Shown: positions 34,621 to 48,015, counted from the first letter of the stretch. The stretch: DNA of 64,000 nt from Isoetes taiwanensis (GCA_021234155.1 JAJEKV010000012.1:10652948-10716947), one strand, 5' to 3'. The notes: a model not told the origin generated them from the letters alone. Made by a program: numbers and translations.

Positions 34621-37600
34621 ATTCAAGGGCAATGATGAAGAGGACCAACCAAACGCTTCAACAAAATGAAAATGAAGACCATCTCAACAAAGGTGCATCT
34701 ATGGTATGCTTATGGGGAAAATGTGATGGGACAATATATCTATACATGCATATGCATGGTATACACACATTGAAGTAGTAAGTGCTGGGAGAATCTTGAT
34801 TAGAGTAGTGCTTATAGAGAGGTTCAAGCTGGAGTACTTGGGTGGAATTGTCAAAGGGCGTATTTTGAGACTCAAAGTTGGAGGATTATGTTCGATTACT
34901 TGGTAGAGGGATTATCAAACATGTATCTTTTAGGTGTTTGATAGCATGATAGATCCTAGGTATATGCATGTCACGTAGGGATTTAACAATAAAGTCTTTG
35001 TGAGGCTGGACATCACGGCCTCAGGAGTGTAGTATGGTGTTTGTATAACCGCAGCGGGGATATCACAGGGGATTTTGCAAACTTGGATGTAACTATTTGG
35101 CGTGTAGTAAGTCTAATGGGTTTTGTGACATAGCGTGTAAACATTGTGAAAGATTTTGGACCTAACATTCCCTAATGTTGTTTCAATGGGATCTTGTGAA
35201 GAATCTTAGATTGACATTACATCTAAATTTCACATTCTTGTTATAAGATACTACATTTTGCACCCCTCATATAATCTGTAAGACAAAAGAATGTTGTCAC
35301 ATATGGAATTAGACCATTGTAAAGCGCCAAGACCATTAGCAATAGCTCCCATTGCAAACAAAATAAAACAAAAAACAAATGCAAGCTGCCGGACTAAAAA
35401 GGCGGACACACAAAAGCGAAACAAGAAAACACACTTTCAGCGGTGACCGTCGTCTTGCTTGGCTACTATTTGTTTTTAGTTAGTATTCAATCTTTGGATT
35501 AGTTTATTCTGATGTTAATGTTTTAAGTGGAGTATATCTACTTACTTAAAAAGTTTTTGGGGTTTTCTTTGATGCGGTGTCCCCTTTCCGGCGCCCGGAT
35601 ATTCTGCAGCTTTTCGTGATGCTCTTGCCCGCTTTGGGTTTTGGGGCAAATTTTATTGGCGTTTATTGTGAATCTTGACGTTTTTTGCCCAGTGATTATC
35701 CGGCTCCTTCATTCCTTAGCTGGCTTTCGAGACTCCGGCAGAGATTAAATGGCGGGAAGGCGAATGCTTATTTATACGTGGATATACCTTCAAATGCAAA
35801 GCTGACGCCATACCTAAGCGACCCGTGATTAGTTCAAGTTTTCAAACTTGAAGCACTAGGCGTCAACGGCCGTCCAGGCAACACTGGTTTTCACATCCTT
35901 GCAAATGGGACGGTTTTCGGTAATGTTTCTTCGAAATGGATTTGGCCCTCTGCAAGATGTCGGATGTGTTTGTTTGAATTGTATAAAGGAAGGCTTTTAA
36001 AAGGCTGATTTCTCTGTTGGTTGTTTGCTTGCGGGTCATTACGGCCAGGATAGGAGCAGACGGAGTTTTCATTTTTATGCTTTAGTTTTCATTTTCTTTA
36101 TTCTAAACTTTGTCTCTTGATTTTACTAAGGCAGCAAATGCGTGTCTAATTCTTGCTTCCCTTTCTTCCGTGATTTTTGACTCACGATCACGACTCTGAT
36201 TTCTACCCTTTTTTGCGAGAAGGATAGCATCAAAGTTTGTAGCGGTGGCGGGTTTGCACTCTATCGACTGTAGTAGCAATGAGTATTACTATGCCCTTCG
36301 TTTACATCGATTTTTTGCATCAACTCTGTTCTACATTTTCGCGAAGACCAAGCTACGCAATTAGGTAGATCGGCTCTTTTCACGAGTGGATGCACATCCA
36401 GATGTTTTACTTTTTGTCTCATTTATTTTGAAAATCAGCCATGACTCTGCAAATCTGTATTTGTGTCATCCATGGGCATTGATGTCTTCTCTCATTTTGT
36501 TTTCTCACGTTGCCATTGAAGAAGAAAATGTCTACAGCACTGATTCCATTGATGCGAACTTTGTCCTATTATATCGCAGTCCGTCTCTTACAAAAAGTCA
36601 CGAAAATCAATCACGGAAGCAAGGGACTTCTGTTTTTATTTATGAGCCTTCATCTCGGGCTACACATGGATCATGGGGTTTCAATATGGAATATAGAAGG
36701 CCAGGTAATCTTTCAAAGTTTTATATACTTTTGACAAATGGGATCACATTTATTGATTGTACACTCGAGGCTTTTCATTTTAGAGGTATTAAAATTTTGG
36801 TAACCTTAGTAGCTTTTGCGGGTACATTCAACATTAGGATTTAGAAGTTGTCTACTCATCTTTGATGATATAGCAAGCAAAATAGCCCGACTTCACAACT
36901 GTGAAGTTTTGTAAATGCTTCAAATCACGCGCTACAGTCCACCACTTTGCACATACTTCAATATGTTCTTGGGTATTTGTTAGTGTATTATGGGGTGTTG
37001 AGTAAATTTGCCGCCGGATGAGGGTCATACAGGTCTCGGTTCAACAGTTATAACCAGACAACCTCCAAATGTGTTATAATCCAGGTTGGATTTGGTGGGC
37101 TTGAGGCAGGATGATGTAAGTCATTAGTGTCCATTTCCAAAATGCGTTAGGGTTTATGGTTAATCTAGCATCACAATGAGATTTACTATTTTTGTTCTAC
37201 ATCACTAGCTGTTTTCTTTTGTGCCTATTTTTCTTATTCTATGCATCTGCTAATTCTGCTCAATCTTTCTTCAAGATAAACTGTGCAGATTCCCTTTATT
37301 TTTTCAATCAACTTCTACATCCAAACCTCTTCTGCCATGCATTGCATTCCATTTTGGTTTTGCCTTTAATGCCTTTGTGATGTTTATAAGCCATTTTCAT
37401 TAAGATATGAAATTATTTTCTTTTATGCAGATCAAGCAAAGGACTAGCGCATGCAAGCTACAAATTCATCATTGATTTTCATGTTTTGGTAACTTGGAAA
37501 CGAAGCATATTTGAGACATCTACTTCTTGGTAAGCTTTCAACATTGAGTTAGAACCACCATTTTAAATTTATACTCTAGTGCCCGCTAGCGCATTTTTTT

Positions 37601-38785
37601 ATCACGGTGATTTACATACCCTTTTAGCCTTTTCTTTCTTTATTCGGTTTATAGTTTTGTAGATATGGATTTGATCCTATTCTTACGGTGCTATCAAGTT
37701 CGAGGGTTGCATCAAGGAGGCATTGGACCCTTGTGAGACGCTTGAGGGAGGATTATCATTTTTAGCAATGCCATGAAGAGGTAAATGTTGAAATTTTTTT
37801 ACACTAATAATACGATTGAGATTTTTTTTTTTCATACTAACCAGGTGACAACTTTATAGATGACAAATGTATGCTATTATTCAAGCTATATAATAAGCAA
37901 GATTTCATGTTGCATGAACACGAGAGTTTGACATTTAAAATTGGTATATCATAGTAATTTTTTGAATAGGAATATCTCTGTCATGCATTAAGCAAGTAAG
38001 TCATCTTAGTACTATATAGAATTAAACCGTCATTCTGCTACATATATACTCCACTGCTTTATTCTTCAAAACATGTTTTTGCAGGTTGTACGTTGAGTTA
38101 TGGCACACATTCTTTGCAACCTGGAGCCCCTTCATGCGAAGTAGCCACTAACGTGTTCATCACTTTGCAGTAGTTTCATTCAAGAAAATTACAAGGTCAA
38201 GAAATATTTATCCAATTTTTTGCTTCAGTTTAATGATCTTTATGCATTGCTTTCCAGAATCTTGCAAAGTATTATTTGTTATGGTAGCAATGCGAGTTAA
38301 GTTCGATTGTTAATGAAATTGATGTTGTTGCATCTCAACTGTGGATTTCTTGGTATCTTTTACCACCATTACTACATATTTGTTCTTTATGTTACAAAGT
38401 ATAAATCTGCAGTTATAGTATAGAAGAGATAGTTACAAGGCAGCTAAAGGTGGCAGAAATTGCAGTTTTAGCAACAGACTTATTCTCTGTAGGAGCGATT
38501 AGATACTAAGCCCATCATACTTATTTCTCTTGCCTAACTATAACTTTTACATTTACTTACACTTGAAGTTGATTCGCGAGAACTACCAAAAAGGTCTCCT
38601 ATGCTTGGTTAACATATCTTTGTCACTCTTATGTAGTTTAAATTGTTATTAAATAGAGAGTTAATTGGAGGAGATTTTCCAAACTAGAGAATTGGGTTGA
38701 GGCATAATACTGTGTGCACACCGATGTGATTTTAATTCTCCTTCTTTCATCCAAATGTTAATCCATATCATTAAATGTTATCTCA
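34621..38785. other. No recognised gene; one 152-codon unassigned frame
   Basis: The 36386-36844 (+) frame encodes 152 codons with no motif I know. It overlaps another frame and lies in AT-rich sequence, so coding is doubtful. A GC-richer, promoter- or leader-like patch sits at 35570-35880. Nothing else is supported. Confidence 0.4.
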
Positions 38786-38789
38786 TGTT

Positions 38790-39292
38790 GACTAGCTCTG
38801 TCGCGGGCTTATAGAAACCCCAGATTCGCTTGCGAGACACATCGCCTCGCATTGGGCTGTTGGTGTTCTGCGTGGAAACACGGGAGCAAAGAGCTGCCGA
38901 TGTTGCCACCCGAGGCGATTGAGGATGAATGTAAGTACCTGGGACACGCCCGGCCATTTGCCCATATCAGGAGGCGATATGTTAGATTACTAGTGCACAG
39001 CCGGCGTTGCATGATTGTGGCTCTGGCGTGGGGCGGGGATTTGTTGAGGTCATACCTCGAGGAGGTTATGGATGCAGAACTGCGTTTTATTGTCCCTCTG
39101 GGGGCGGTATTGAAGCATCTATACAATTTATCTGATGCCCGTGAGCTTATGCGCGGGTTTCCCTCGAAAACCCTTGGCAGGCGGAGGTTTTAATCACAGC
39201 CGATAATATGCTTCTTTGCTCTCTTTTGTTTGGAGTCCCATAGGCCAGGTGGTCTCAAGTGGGCGCTAAAACCTATTCTATTCTATTCTATA
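38790..39292 (+). mobile_element. LINE-C 3' fragment with ATTCT tail
   Basis: A 113-codon frame (38852-39193) is followed by GTTTTAATCA, TTGCTCTCTTTT, a CCATAGGCCAGGTGGTCTC stretch and a short (ATTCT)3 tail at 39275-39290. The same 3' order occurs at 47.85-48.0 kb and 62.4-62.55 kb, where RT thumb sequence lies upstream. It is a 5'-truncated member of the same LINE family. Confidence 0.7.
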
Positions 39293-39299
39293 CTAGATG

Positions 39300-41300
39300 G
39301 AACTTAGAAAGTTTGATCATTGCGTAGATCTTAAATTGCACTTTGGATCCTAAGCGTACTTTGTTTGCGAGGGGGCGTGTTGCCCAAGGCATACATTTCG
39401 GCACAAGCAAATTGCATTTTGTTTTAAGCCATATTCTTGAGGGAGCATGTATCCATTAAAAGGCTACAACTAAATAGGTAAGAAACCATCGTACAAACTT
39501 TTGCCCAATTTTACTTGGAAGCATGAGTAGCAGCTTAGCTTATCTGGAGGAGGTGTTTGCCAAGGTCACCTATAGCATTGAACTTAGTCTTTTCTTTGCT
39601 TGGATAGCGAAGGGGTAAGCCTTGCCATTATTTTGAGAATGCATCTTCATAATTCTGAGATAGTTTGCATGATGCATTTTCTTAGCATACAAGCTATGTC
39701 ATAATAATATTTTAGAATAGACAATGGTAAAACACATGGAGATTCTATTTGAAAAGTATTTTTGAATTAGGCGTATCTAAAATTTCTATGTGTTTACGTA
39801 GCAAAAACAATTATGAGATAGTTATATAAGTTGATCTTTGCTCATTAATGGTTATTTCTAAATCTAACGTGGTTAAGATTACTAGCATGGCTTATGTAAG
39901 TCAAGTTTTTATTCTATATGGAAGTGCGAATTAGAGCTTACAGTTTTGAGCTTTTTCAGCTTGGCTTGCATGTATTGCATTAATTTATTCTTCTCTATAG
40001 GCTTGCTCTTGAAGTTTCATCTAGAGTGGAACATGCTAGAGGCCACCAAACCACCTGGTGATTTTTGTTCTCTTTGGAGAAATGATTTTACGGAAGCAAC
40101 AAACTGCAAAAGCATTTCCGAACAGGGATGGTAGCTCAAAAGGGAAGAGATGTCTCCCTCCATTTAAAGATGACATCTCACAAAAGTCTATTGGGCATCT
40201 AAATAAGTAAGTTGTCACCTTTTGGAGAATATACTAAAAAGGCCTTTGGAAAGTGGTTCAAATTTTTATATTATCTGTCATTTTTAAACCATCCCTTGCA
40301 GGTCCTCACAACGGGAAAGTATTTTGAAGAATGGGAATAGATTGCCTTCTAATGGCTCAATCTGTGGAAAGTGAAAACATTCAAGTGGAAGGCTCTTCTT
40401 CCTTGTAGGGCCGAGTCACCCAATAAGAATCTTGGCACAAGGCCTCCTCCAGAAGTTGATCTATTGAAGGTGAACTCTTCTAATCTTACAGGAAGAAATC
40501 ATGAAAGGGACTCAATACATTACCCAATAAGAATATTTGAACAATGAAAATATGGTCTTTGGAATAAATTCATCTTTAATGATTGAGGCATTGGCACATG
40601 CCTCAACATAAATCAAAAGTCCATTACACACACACCTTATGTAAATTGCATCTACAAGTTAACATAATGGAAAGATGGTTGAAATAAAGATGTCTTTAAT
40701 GGTTGAGGCATTGAAGCGTACTCAACTTGCTTATAAATCAATAAAAGCTGAAAATACCTCCAAGCATAAATCAAAGCCCATATCCACACACACACACCCT
40801 ACACCAGAATTGCATCTCGAGGATTAATATTCTTCTTGTCTTAACACATGCAATTGCTAACCCCTACATTATCATTGGCGGTTTAGGTAAAATAATGCTA
40901 ATGTAATGGGGATTTCAACGATTATGCTTAGTCATGAAGTCTTTGCCCAGCGAAAAGTACGCCTAAAGGGTCATAAAAAATATGGCGTCTCGATTATTAC
41001 ATTTGTTATGAATGCGCTCGAGTCATGTATCATTGAAGCAATACCACTCATGTGTACATAAGATAGCGGCTGGAAATTGAGAAGCTCATCGCAAAGATGA
41101 AGAAATATCTTGCAATGACCGCGATTGTCAAGTTGGAATGAGTTGTCTCCGTGGTTGATAGTAAGTGAGGACATAAATGGGTATCCCCGAATCAGCGACT
41201 CCTGCATGCATTTCCTTTTACACGGCTAGATATTATCTATAGGAGAAGTGTATTCAATATATCACGAAAGCAATCCAACATTGTTTCCTCTACAAAAGTC
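39300..41300. other. No recognisable gene
   Basis: AT-rich with short frames. Near 40540-40810 the phrase TCTTTAATGRTTGAGGCATTG...CTCAAC...ATAAATCAA occurs twice (about 40570 and 40690), a short degenerate direct repeat. A 27-bp tandem repeat (AAATGCAAAGTTAATAC) lies at about 41318-41356. Confidence 0.45.
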
Positions 41301-41506
41301 TATCCTTTAAATGCAAAGTTAATACTTTGAGGATAAATGCAAAGTTAATACATTGATGATACTATCATTATACAATTTCAACAATAAACATATTTACACA
41401 AGCAAATTCATGTCTATTCTTATGGCGGGATGTCGTACTCACGGGTATATACGGGGTGCACATATATGGACGTTAAAGGTAAGTAAAAACACAAGCCAGA
41501 ACATTA

Positions 41507-41537
41507 GCCCGGCAACGCCGGGCACACGTTTACTAGT
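41507..41537 (+). mobile_element. Helitron 3' end: hairpin plus CTAG|T
   Basis: Stem GCCCGGC (41507-41513), loop AAC, stem GCCGGGC (41517-41523), then nine bases, then CTAG at 41533-41536 followed by T. A short GC hairpin about 10 nt before CTRR and an A|T insertion site define Helitron 3' ends. The body lies to the left; its 5' end was not located and no Rep/helicase frame is seen, so it is a non-autonomous copy. Confidence 0.75.
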
Positions 41538-41576
41538 CTTCTTTTTTAAAATGGGATGGGGTTGGGAACTGTGCAT

Positions 41577-41610
41577 GGAACGCCGCATGTTACGCCGCAT
41601 GCGGCGTTCC
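41577..41610. repeat. GC-rich nested palindrome
   Basis: GGAACGCCGCATG (41577-41589) pairs perfectly with CATGCGGCGTTCC (41598-41610). Nested inside is the 14-bp perfect palindrome CGCCGCATGCGGCG (41593-41606). It lies 40 bases beyond the Helitron end in otherwise AT-rich DNA. Confidence 0.85.
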
Positions 41611-42615
41611 GTTTCATCTCCCGGCCCCCCTGCGGGATAAGCTATCGGCATTCATTGCAAATTTTGAATCTTTGCAATTTTGAATCCTTGGGTTGTTCTC
41701 AGGGGCTATGCGGCGCCCTTGGTATGACGAGGGCCTCTTCCAGCTCCTTGGATGCCGCCTTCTCCTCTTTGCGGCTTCCTCTACCATCGCAGCTTCCTCT
41801 ACAACCTCTGCAGTTGAATTTTTTAATGCCTAGTTCGTTACAACTCCAGACAGAGGTAAAATCATTTCAATTTATGCTTCATGAATAGAGACATTAAAAT
41901 TAATTTGCTCATTCCACTGTCATTGAAATTTGCTTACAAACCCTTTGGCATCCATTTCCAACCCCTCCCCTGCATGCAAAAAAAATTGTGCAAATACAAA
42001 GTATAGATGCAAATCAGACTTTCGGCACTGGTCATTGGCGGGTATTTGCATGAATAAGCAATATTTGGATGTTTAATGGTTGTACCTCTCTTTTTGCACC
42101 TGCGTTCTTTCCGTTAGCATGTCTTTCTTTGAGAACTTTAATCCAAATTTTGAATATTGGCATTCTAAGAGGTAAGATATGAAGGCCTTAACTTAGTTGA
42201 TCAGTGGAAAGGTTAAACCTACACTATGATTTAAATTTCAAATTTTATAGAAAATTTTGAAGCACTGTGCTGCATTTGTTGACTACTTAACAAGCTTGCT
42301 GGGTTATTGTAGCCCATATTAGTATATGATCTACAGATGTTGATTGGCATCTCAGGCCCCTGATCTCAGATATGGAATTATAGAGTTTTCTATGCTATTC
42401 ATGCTACCATTTTTAAGGACTAGAAGGGTAAGCTGGTTTTGGACAGGGGCATACTATCACTGTTCAGTCAAAGTTTTTATAGAGAGAGCATTGTTTGAAA
42501 TAGACCAACATATTATTACCTCAAAACTAATCTTTCATCATGAACCAAAGTCCCTACTTTAAGTTGAAGCATTCTATAAAGGACTGCCTATACTAGCACA
42601 AGAGCATGAGTTTCT
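41611..42615. other. No recognisable gene
   Basis: Contains a 110-codon frame (41556-41888, +), Ser/Leu-rich, with no motif. Otherwise AT-rich. Confidence 0.4.
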
Positions 42616-42753
42616 TTTTCAAGACTTTGCTCTTGTATGCCAAGGTTGACTTTAATCAATTTCTTTGAATAGGATGGGCAACTTTGCTAGCATATGCAAG
42701 ATGCCTGGGAGTTCTCAGCTTCAATGTTTCAAGTGGAAAGTTACCATTAAGCT

Positions 42754-42875
42754 GGGTGGACTCAATGTGAATGGATTGTTCTACACTGCGCTTTGGGTGG
42801 ACTAATTTTGAATGGCTGTTCTACACTGCGCTCTGGGTGGACTAAGTGTGAATGGATTGTTCTACACCACGCTGC
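42754..42875 (+). repeat. Minisatellite, about 40-bp unit, 3 copies (copy A)
   Basis: Units GGGTGGACTMAnTnTGAATGG, then (AT)TGTTCTACACTGCGCT, repeated three times, ending at TTCTACACCACGC. Copy B has five units. Confidence 0.85.
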
Positions 42876-44368
42876 CAAAATAGCATGCTCCTTATTTAAG
42901 TTCTTTTTTGTATTCTTGGAAACCAAGGGTACGCCTTCTTCTGTTGCAATGCTTACTGTTAAGGGCAAAAATGTCAGCTTTACAAGGTTGTGGAAATTTG
43001 GGAGAGTACTTTTGGACTGCCACAAGTTGTGGGGTAATTTATGGCATTGGATTTTTTTGCAATCAATTATTAGCTCTAGATATAGCAGCTTTATTTTGCA
43101 AAAGAAAAATGTATTGTCATTGCCGTATCCTTTGCAACACAGTTGGAAATTGAGGACTTCAGTCCGGTGGCTCCAAGCTATTCACAATCCCATTTTCCCC
43201 TTTTATATTTTCATTTTGCCTAATCTTTTCCTCTATTTAGGTCTTATGTTTCGAGAATTAACACATCTGCTTTTGTAGGATTTTTCTTTCTCACGTGGAA
43301 AGAGATGATCCAAAGGAGAGTTTTGAATCTGTGACAGTAGCTTGCTTCATTAATTCAATGTTGGCACATGCTATGGCATGTGTTAAATTTTTTGTTAACT
43401 TCCGTGTATAATATAATTTTACATAAAACCCGCTGTTATTGTGAATAATTATTTCAGGTCACCGCTTCTAATTTGACATCAAACCATCTATATTGTATTG
43501 TTTCTATCATGCCCCAGAGATTCATAGCAAATGTGGCTTATTTTCTGAGAATACGGATCACTAATCTGCTACTTCAACAGTAGAGGTATGTAAGTTGCCA
43601 TTATTTCTTTTAATATTTGCAATTAACACACAAAATATTGTATTCCTTTTAAACAAACAAGGATTTTATAGTGGACCTAGAATATCCCATATTAAATTTC
43701 ATAAAAGCATATGTTTGTTTCTTTAGAGCTTTCATCGTTATCATTCCTAAAGCTGAGTTCATGAAAAAAAGGGAATTTGTCTTTTTGATGTCATTTTAGG
43801 TTATGCGTTCGTTGTGATTAATTTGTGATTGCAGGAATGCATTGTAACAACTTGGAAATGTTGGGCAGATCCATTCACGATTGTAGAAAAATTGAAATGG
43901 GAGATGCATCTTATATGATGAGGTGAGCCATGATTACTACTTATTTAATGAGTCTAAATTATTTAATGAGTCATTTAGACGCTCAATTTCTTTGTTGGAT
44001 GTAGTTTCTTTTTTGAATTTGACATATATTTTAGCATTTGCCATCTGAGTGTTAGTTTGGACTTTGTTACATTTTAGATCATGGCACATGCTTTTGATAT
44101 TAAGTTGCTCTACATACTACAGATTCCCAACACGTTTTCACTTTACCAGATGGACTATCCATGACTTTAAAGCATTAGTAAAAATGTCTTTCTGTCTAAG
44201 CAGTTGTTGAACAAGTAAAGGCATCAACTGTATAGTGTTTGGAGCCCAAATTGTTTGTATTGTAATTTAGCCTTGAATTTGTATAGCTTGCTGCAAAAAC
44301 ACAAAGCAAAAGTATCAGCTCAAGCTAAAACACCTGTAAGTTGCTGTTTGGAATGGGCAAAAACTTGA

Positions 44369-44746
44369 CAAAGTTCAGAAGAATTCGAAGACAGCTCAGA
44401 TGATGAGGAATTGCTGTTTCTTTTTGAATCTCTACCAATGAGCACTCTTATGTACCGTGAATTTGTGCAGCTTGCAGTGAAATCCCTGGCCAAGTTGCAA
44501 GCTATTGTTTCTGAAGGTTTGAAAAAATGGCAAAAAGCTCGCAAGAAGACCCAAATAGAGCTTGAATATGTGTTTATAGGCAGACAATGGTGTTATTATG
44601 ATACCCTGGGTTTCCCTCCCTTTGAGACATACAAAGCTATATTAAGTCAATGTAATTTTTTTAATGCATTTAGAAGATATGTCATAAGCTCAATAATTGC
44701 GATAAGGTCATTGGTTCAATATCTTCCTCCTAAAATTGCATATTGA
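44369..44746 (+). CDS. Exon-like open frame, unrecognised protein
   Basis: Open for 125 codons after an in-frame TGA at 44366. It begins with an acidic run (SEEFEDSSDDEELL), followed by a helical-looking Leu/Lys-rich part (REFVQLAVKSLAKLQAIVSE, GLKKWQKARKKTQIELEY) and VFIGRQWCYYDTLGFPPFETYKA. There is a possible splice acceptor (TTCAG) at the start. I do not recognise the family. The equivalent in copy B (58975-59240) keeps the second half, including KKTQIELEYVFIGRQWCYYDT, but is frame-broken upstream. It could be an exon of a gene carried by the duplication or an element-derived frame. Confidence 0.35.
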   Translation, partial: QSSEEFEDSSDDEELLFLFESLPMSTLMYREFVQLAVKSLAKLQAIVSEGLKKWQKARKKTQIELEYVFIGRQWCYYDTLGFPPFETYKAILSQCNFFNAFRRYVISSIIAIRSLVQYLPPKIAY

Positions 44747-45218
44747 TCACAAGTTTTCTCATGATAACCATAAGGTTCAAAAATGTTGCAAGTGTTTTAA
44801 CCCTCATATTAAATGATGACCACATGCACTTTATTTGCTTTTACCCATTGTTAAATAATTTTAGCCTTTACTATTATTATTACATTGTCATCTATGTTCC
44901 TTTAGAGTAACCATTACAGTCTTCTTAGATGCACCATTAATTCAAACATGACTCCAAATATACAAATCTTTCTCTTCTTATTTCCCATCTTTTACTAATG
45001 ATGTATAACAACATTTCGATTGAACACCCATTTTAAGCATGTGAGATTAGGCATTTAATATTGCATATAATAGGGAAGTCATTTATGAGCTTGAGGTGGA
45101 TGCAATTGAATGAATTGTCCCATTTCAACGTTAATCATTCAAACTAAACATCACTTCCTTCCTTCCTTCCCTTCCTTTATACTTTTGTTCCATCTATATA
45201 CATACCACGCGTACACAA

Positions 45219-45235
45219 CTAATGCCCGGCGCCAT
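45219..45235 (+). mobile_element. Helitron-like hairpin site, damaged (copy A)
   Basis: The sequence around CTAATGCCCGGCGCC corresponds to the intact hairpin at 59818-59834 in copy B. The loop and second stem arm are missing here, probably through a consensus error at the CAG/CTG in the stem. Confidence 0.4.
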
Positions 45236-46744
45236 TTGAAACTTTACTTCATTTTTCATCACACCTTCCTCAACATTCGATTTTTAAGGCTATCAACGGG
45301 TCCCAAACACAACTAACACATGGAGGAAATGGAGAAAAAGATGGATGTTATGAGTATGCATCAAAGCTTTCAAACATGAAGGAGGCGGTATCGAAAGGGT
45401 TGACATGGTTGTTGTCAGTTCTCCTTTATAGGAAGGATTTCTAGCGCAACTAGCGTTCTATTAGCGATGCGATTGAATATAAGCTATTTCCTTTAAGTTG
45501 ATTAAGCATACAATATGTCATCAAGTGCAATAAACTTAACACAAAAGAAATAGTATTGAATCTATCAAATCACATGCGCATGATGTTTGTCTCTTTAATC
45601 TCAAGATTATGGGCACCTTTTTACTACAAGCTTGAGACATCCACAATGCACAAAAACAACCACACCACATGATAAGCCTCTTCCACATTTCCAGCGACTA
45701 ATGCGAGTATTGCGGGCACATTTCTACTTATGTTTAATTAGGATAACTCAATAGAAGTTTGAGTTGGCATATATGTCTTGGAAAGAGGAAGTAGATTCCA
45801 CCTTGAGGGGTACTATGTTATAGACCGCGTCAGCGTTTATGCACACAGGTAGAATTATCTATAAAAGTGCATTTTAATTTAGACAACATAGCCGGGCAAT
45901 AACTCCATAGATAATCTTTGCATCCATCTCAACAACTTTTACAATATTATGACCCTACGAGTCGTAAGCACTGGTGTGAGCTATTGACAAAAATAAAATA
46001 AAATAAAATAAAATAAAAATTTATAGGAGGCGCATTAGAGCAATGTTGGATGAGTATTACGGACTTGGAGGCGTAGTGTGAGGCCACCATTCCCATGTAG
46101 GTAGATATTATTTGCAAAGCGGTGATGCACCTTTAGCGGTATTGCATTTGAATCTGTTGCAAGTGTGTGCCTCATGAAGAACCAAGTAGCATTGGTGCAC
46201 ATGTGCTTATGAGGAGGATGAACCTAAGGCATGGAGACGACTAGCATACATAAATGCCTTTACCGTCCACATGATTAATGCCGGCATGCTTGAGCTACGT
46301 TAGTTTCATTTTATGTTCCCATTGGTTTGTACGTAATGAGGCATATAACTTCATTTATACATGAACTTTATGAGTGGTAGATGTCACAATTATCTATTTA
46401 TCAAATAACAAGGTTGCCATCAATAAATTTTTAACAAATTAACAAGACTAGACAAGTTTAACATAGATAGGCATATGATTGCAATAAATATGCTTATATC
46501 TGTGACCATGAAGGGAAAACATGCAGAAAATTGTAAATAATTTATTCCTTGAACTGCAGCAACAGATATAATATAAGTGACCAATTTGGCAAGCGCACTT
46601 GGATGTACATATTTTGTACCTGGTGCTTGATGACTATATTTGTTTTTTTCTACAAGTACAATCTAATCTTTATGGTGTTGGAATGACAATAAACACAATA
46701 TGATACATGACAATTAGTGTTGCTGGTCCCATCATCCCGGCACC

Positions 46745-48015
46745 CACGCCTTCCCTCATTCACTTACCAGGGGCAGGTAGTGGAGGTGGCTCAGTCTTAT
46801 AAGTATTTGGGCATTGAGTTTTCTACTACCACACCTTTGGGATGCATCCATGAGATTCAGTCCTTTACTTGGTGAAGCCACATTATCTGATAAACATGAT
46901 CACAAAGCGGTTGTATGCATGGGGTCACAGTACACTTGTTGGGGGCCTTGGTTGAGCAGTCCTCCTCTATGGGGGCCGAGTGTGGGGGCGGTGATATCCT
47001 CACCACTTGGGCGATCTAGAGCGGAAGATGCCGAGAAGGCTTTCTTGGCCGAAGACGCTTTGGGAGTGGAAATCCGCAGTCCCCATACTCAGGATCTTGC
47101 TCGAGGAGGAAGCCCTTCCATTCTGAGGGCTAACATTTGGAACATCACATTATTACTTCGAGGAAGGTGGTGGCTATGGATTAAACCCGGCTGCCCAACC
47201 TTGCTTTGGTAGTGGCGATGGGCCCTTGTGACTCAAAGCTTCTTTGAAAGACAAGCAAGCCCGGTGGTTCGCTATGGAATGTCGCGAGCACCTGAGATGT
47301 GAACCCGGTGCATACAGAAGAGCAGCAGCCCGCCTTGAAGCGATTACTTGGATGCTTCTTCATAGCCAAGCTTTGGGATGCAAGGCCACATCACATGTCC
47401 AGTGGCAAATTAGCGGAAACATCGAGGTTAATCCCATGCTCCACGAGGGGCCCACACACCACTACTGCGCACCCATCTACCCATGAAAAAGCGGTGATTT
47501 GCTTCCATTAGCGGTACACCACCTCCGCATTGAGGCGAGGGGAGATGGGTCGGGGGCAGCGCGTGAGGGGCCAGTCATCAATGCTTTGTCAGCAGGCCGT
47601 GAGGATGAAAATCCGCCCTCGAGGGCTTTGTCCGTGTCACGAGCATATCCGGGCTCGGTATGCTTTCAGTTAGATTGTCTTATCCCGGGCCTTACGCGTG
47701 CGAGCCTGACCTCTGTAGGCTTGTTGGGACTCGTGCCTCAGGAGGTAATATATCTGGCAGACTCGATTATGCCCCATGTCGACATTAACCTCAATTTGTA
47801 CTTGTGATTATGTATATAAGCGTAGATCGCCGGCTATCCTTATTGCTACTAAGGTTTTCCCAAAACCCTTGAGTGAGGGAGTTTTAATCACGATAGTATC
47901 GCTGTTGCTCTCTCTTTGTACTTGGGTTCCATAGGCCAGTTGGTCTCCGTGGACGATAAAATCATATTCTATTCTATTCTATTCTATTCTATTCTATTCT
48001 ATTCTATTCTATTCT
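46745..48015 (+). mobile_element. LINE-C fragment, copy A, ending in (ATTCT)10
   Basis: The frame GQVVEVAQSYKYLGIEFS near 46773-46826 is the RT thumb motif. Broken C-terminal frames follow, with KLWDARPHHM near 47370-47400. Next come a 3' untranslated stretch (GTTTTAATCA, CCATAGGCCAGTTGGTCTC) and exactly ten ATTCT units at 47966-48015. It is 5'-truncated, as is usual for LINEs. Confidence 0.75.

Noticed and set aside
36386-36844. 152-codon plus-strand frame as a confident gene
   Set aside because: No recognisable domain, overlapping frame at 36510, no promoter or splice context; kept only as a note.
46814-47212. 132-codon frame in LINE-C copy A as a host gene
   Set aside because: It lies between the RT thumb motif and the LINE 3' end, and copy B breaks the frame; it is element sequence.
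47966-48015. CRISPR-like or satellite array
   Set aside because: A plain ATTCT pentanucleotide microsatellite forming a LINE tail; no spacers.
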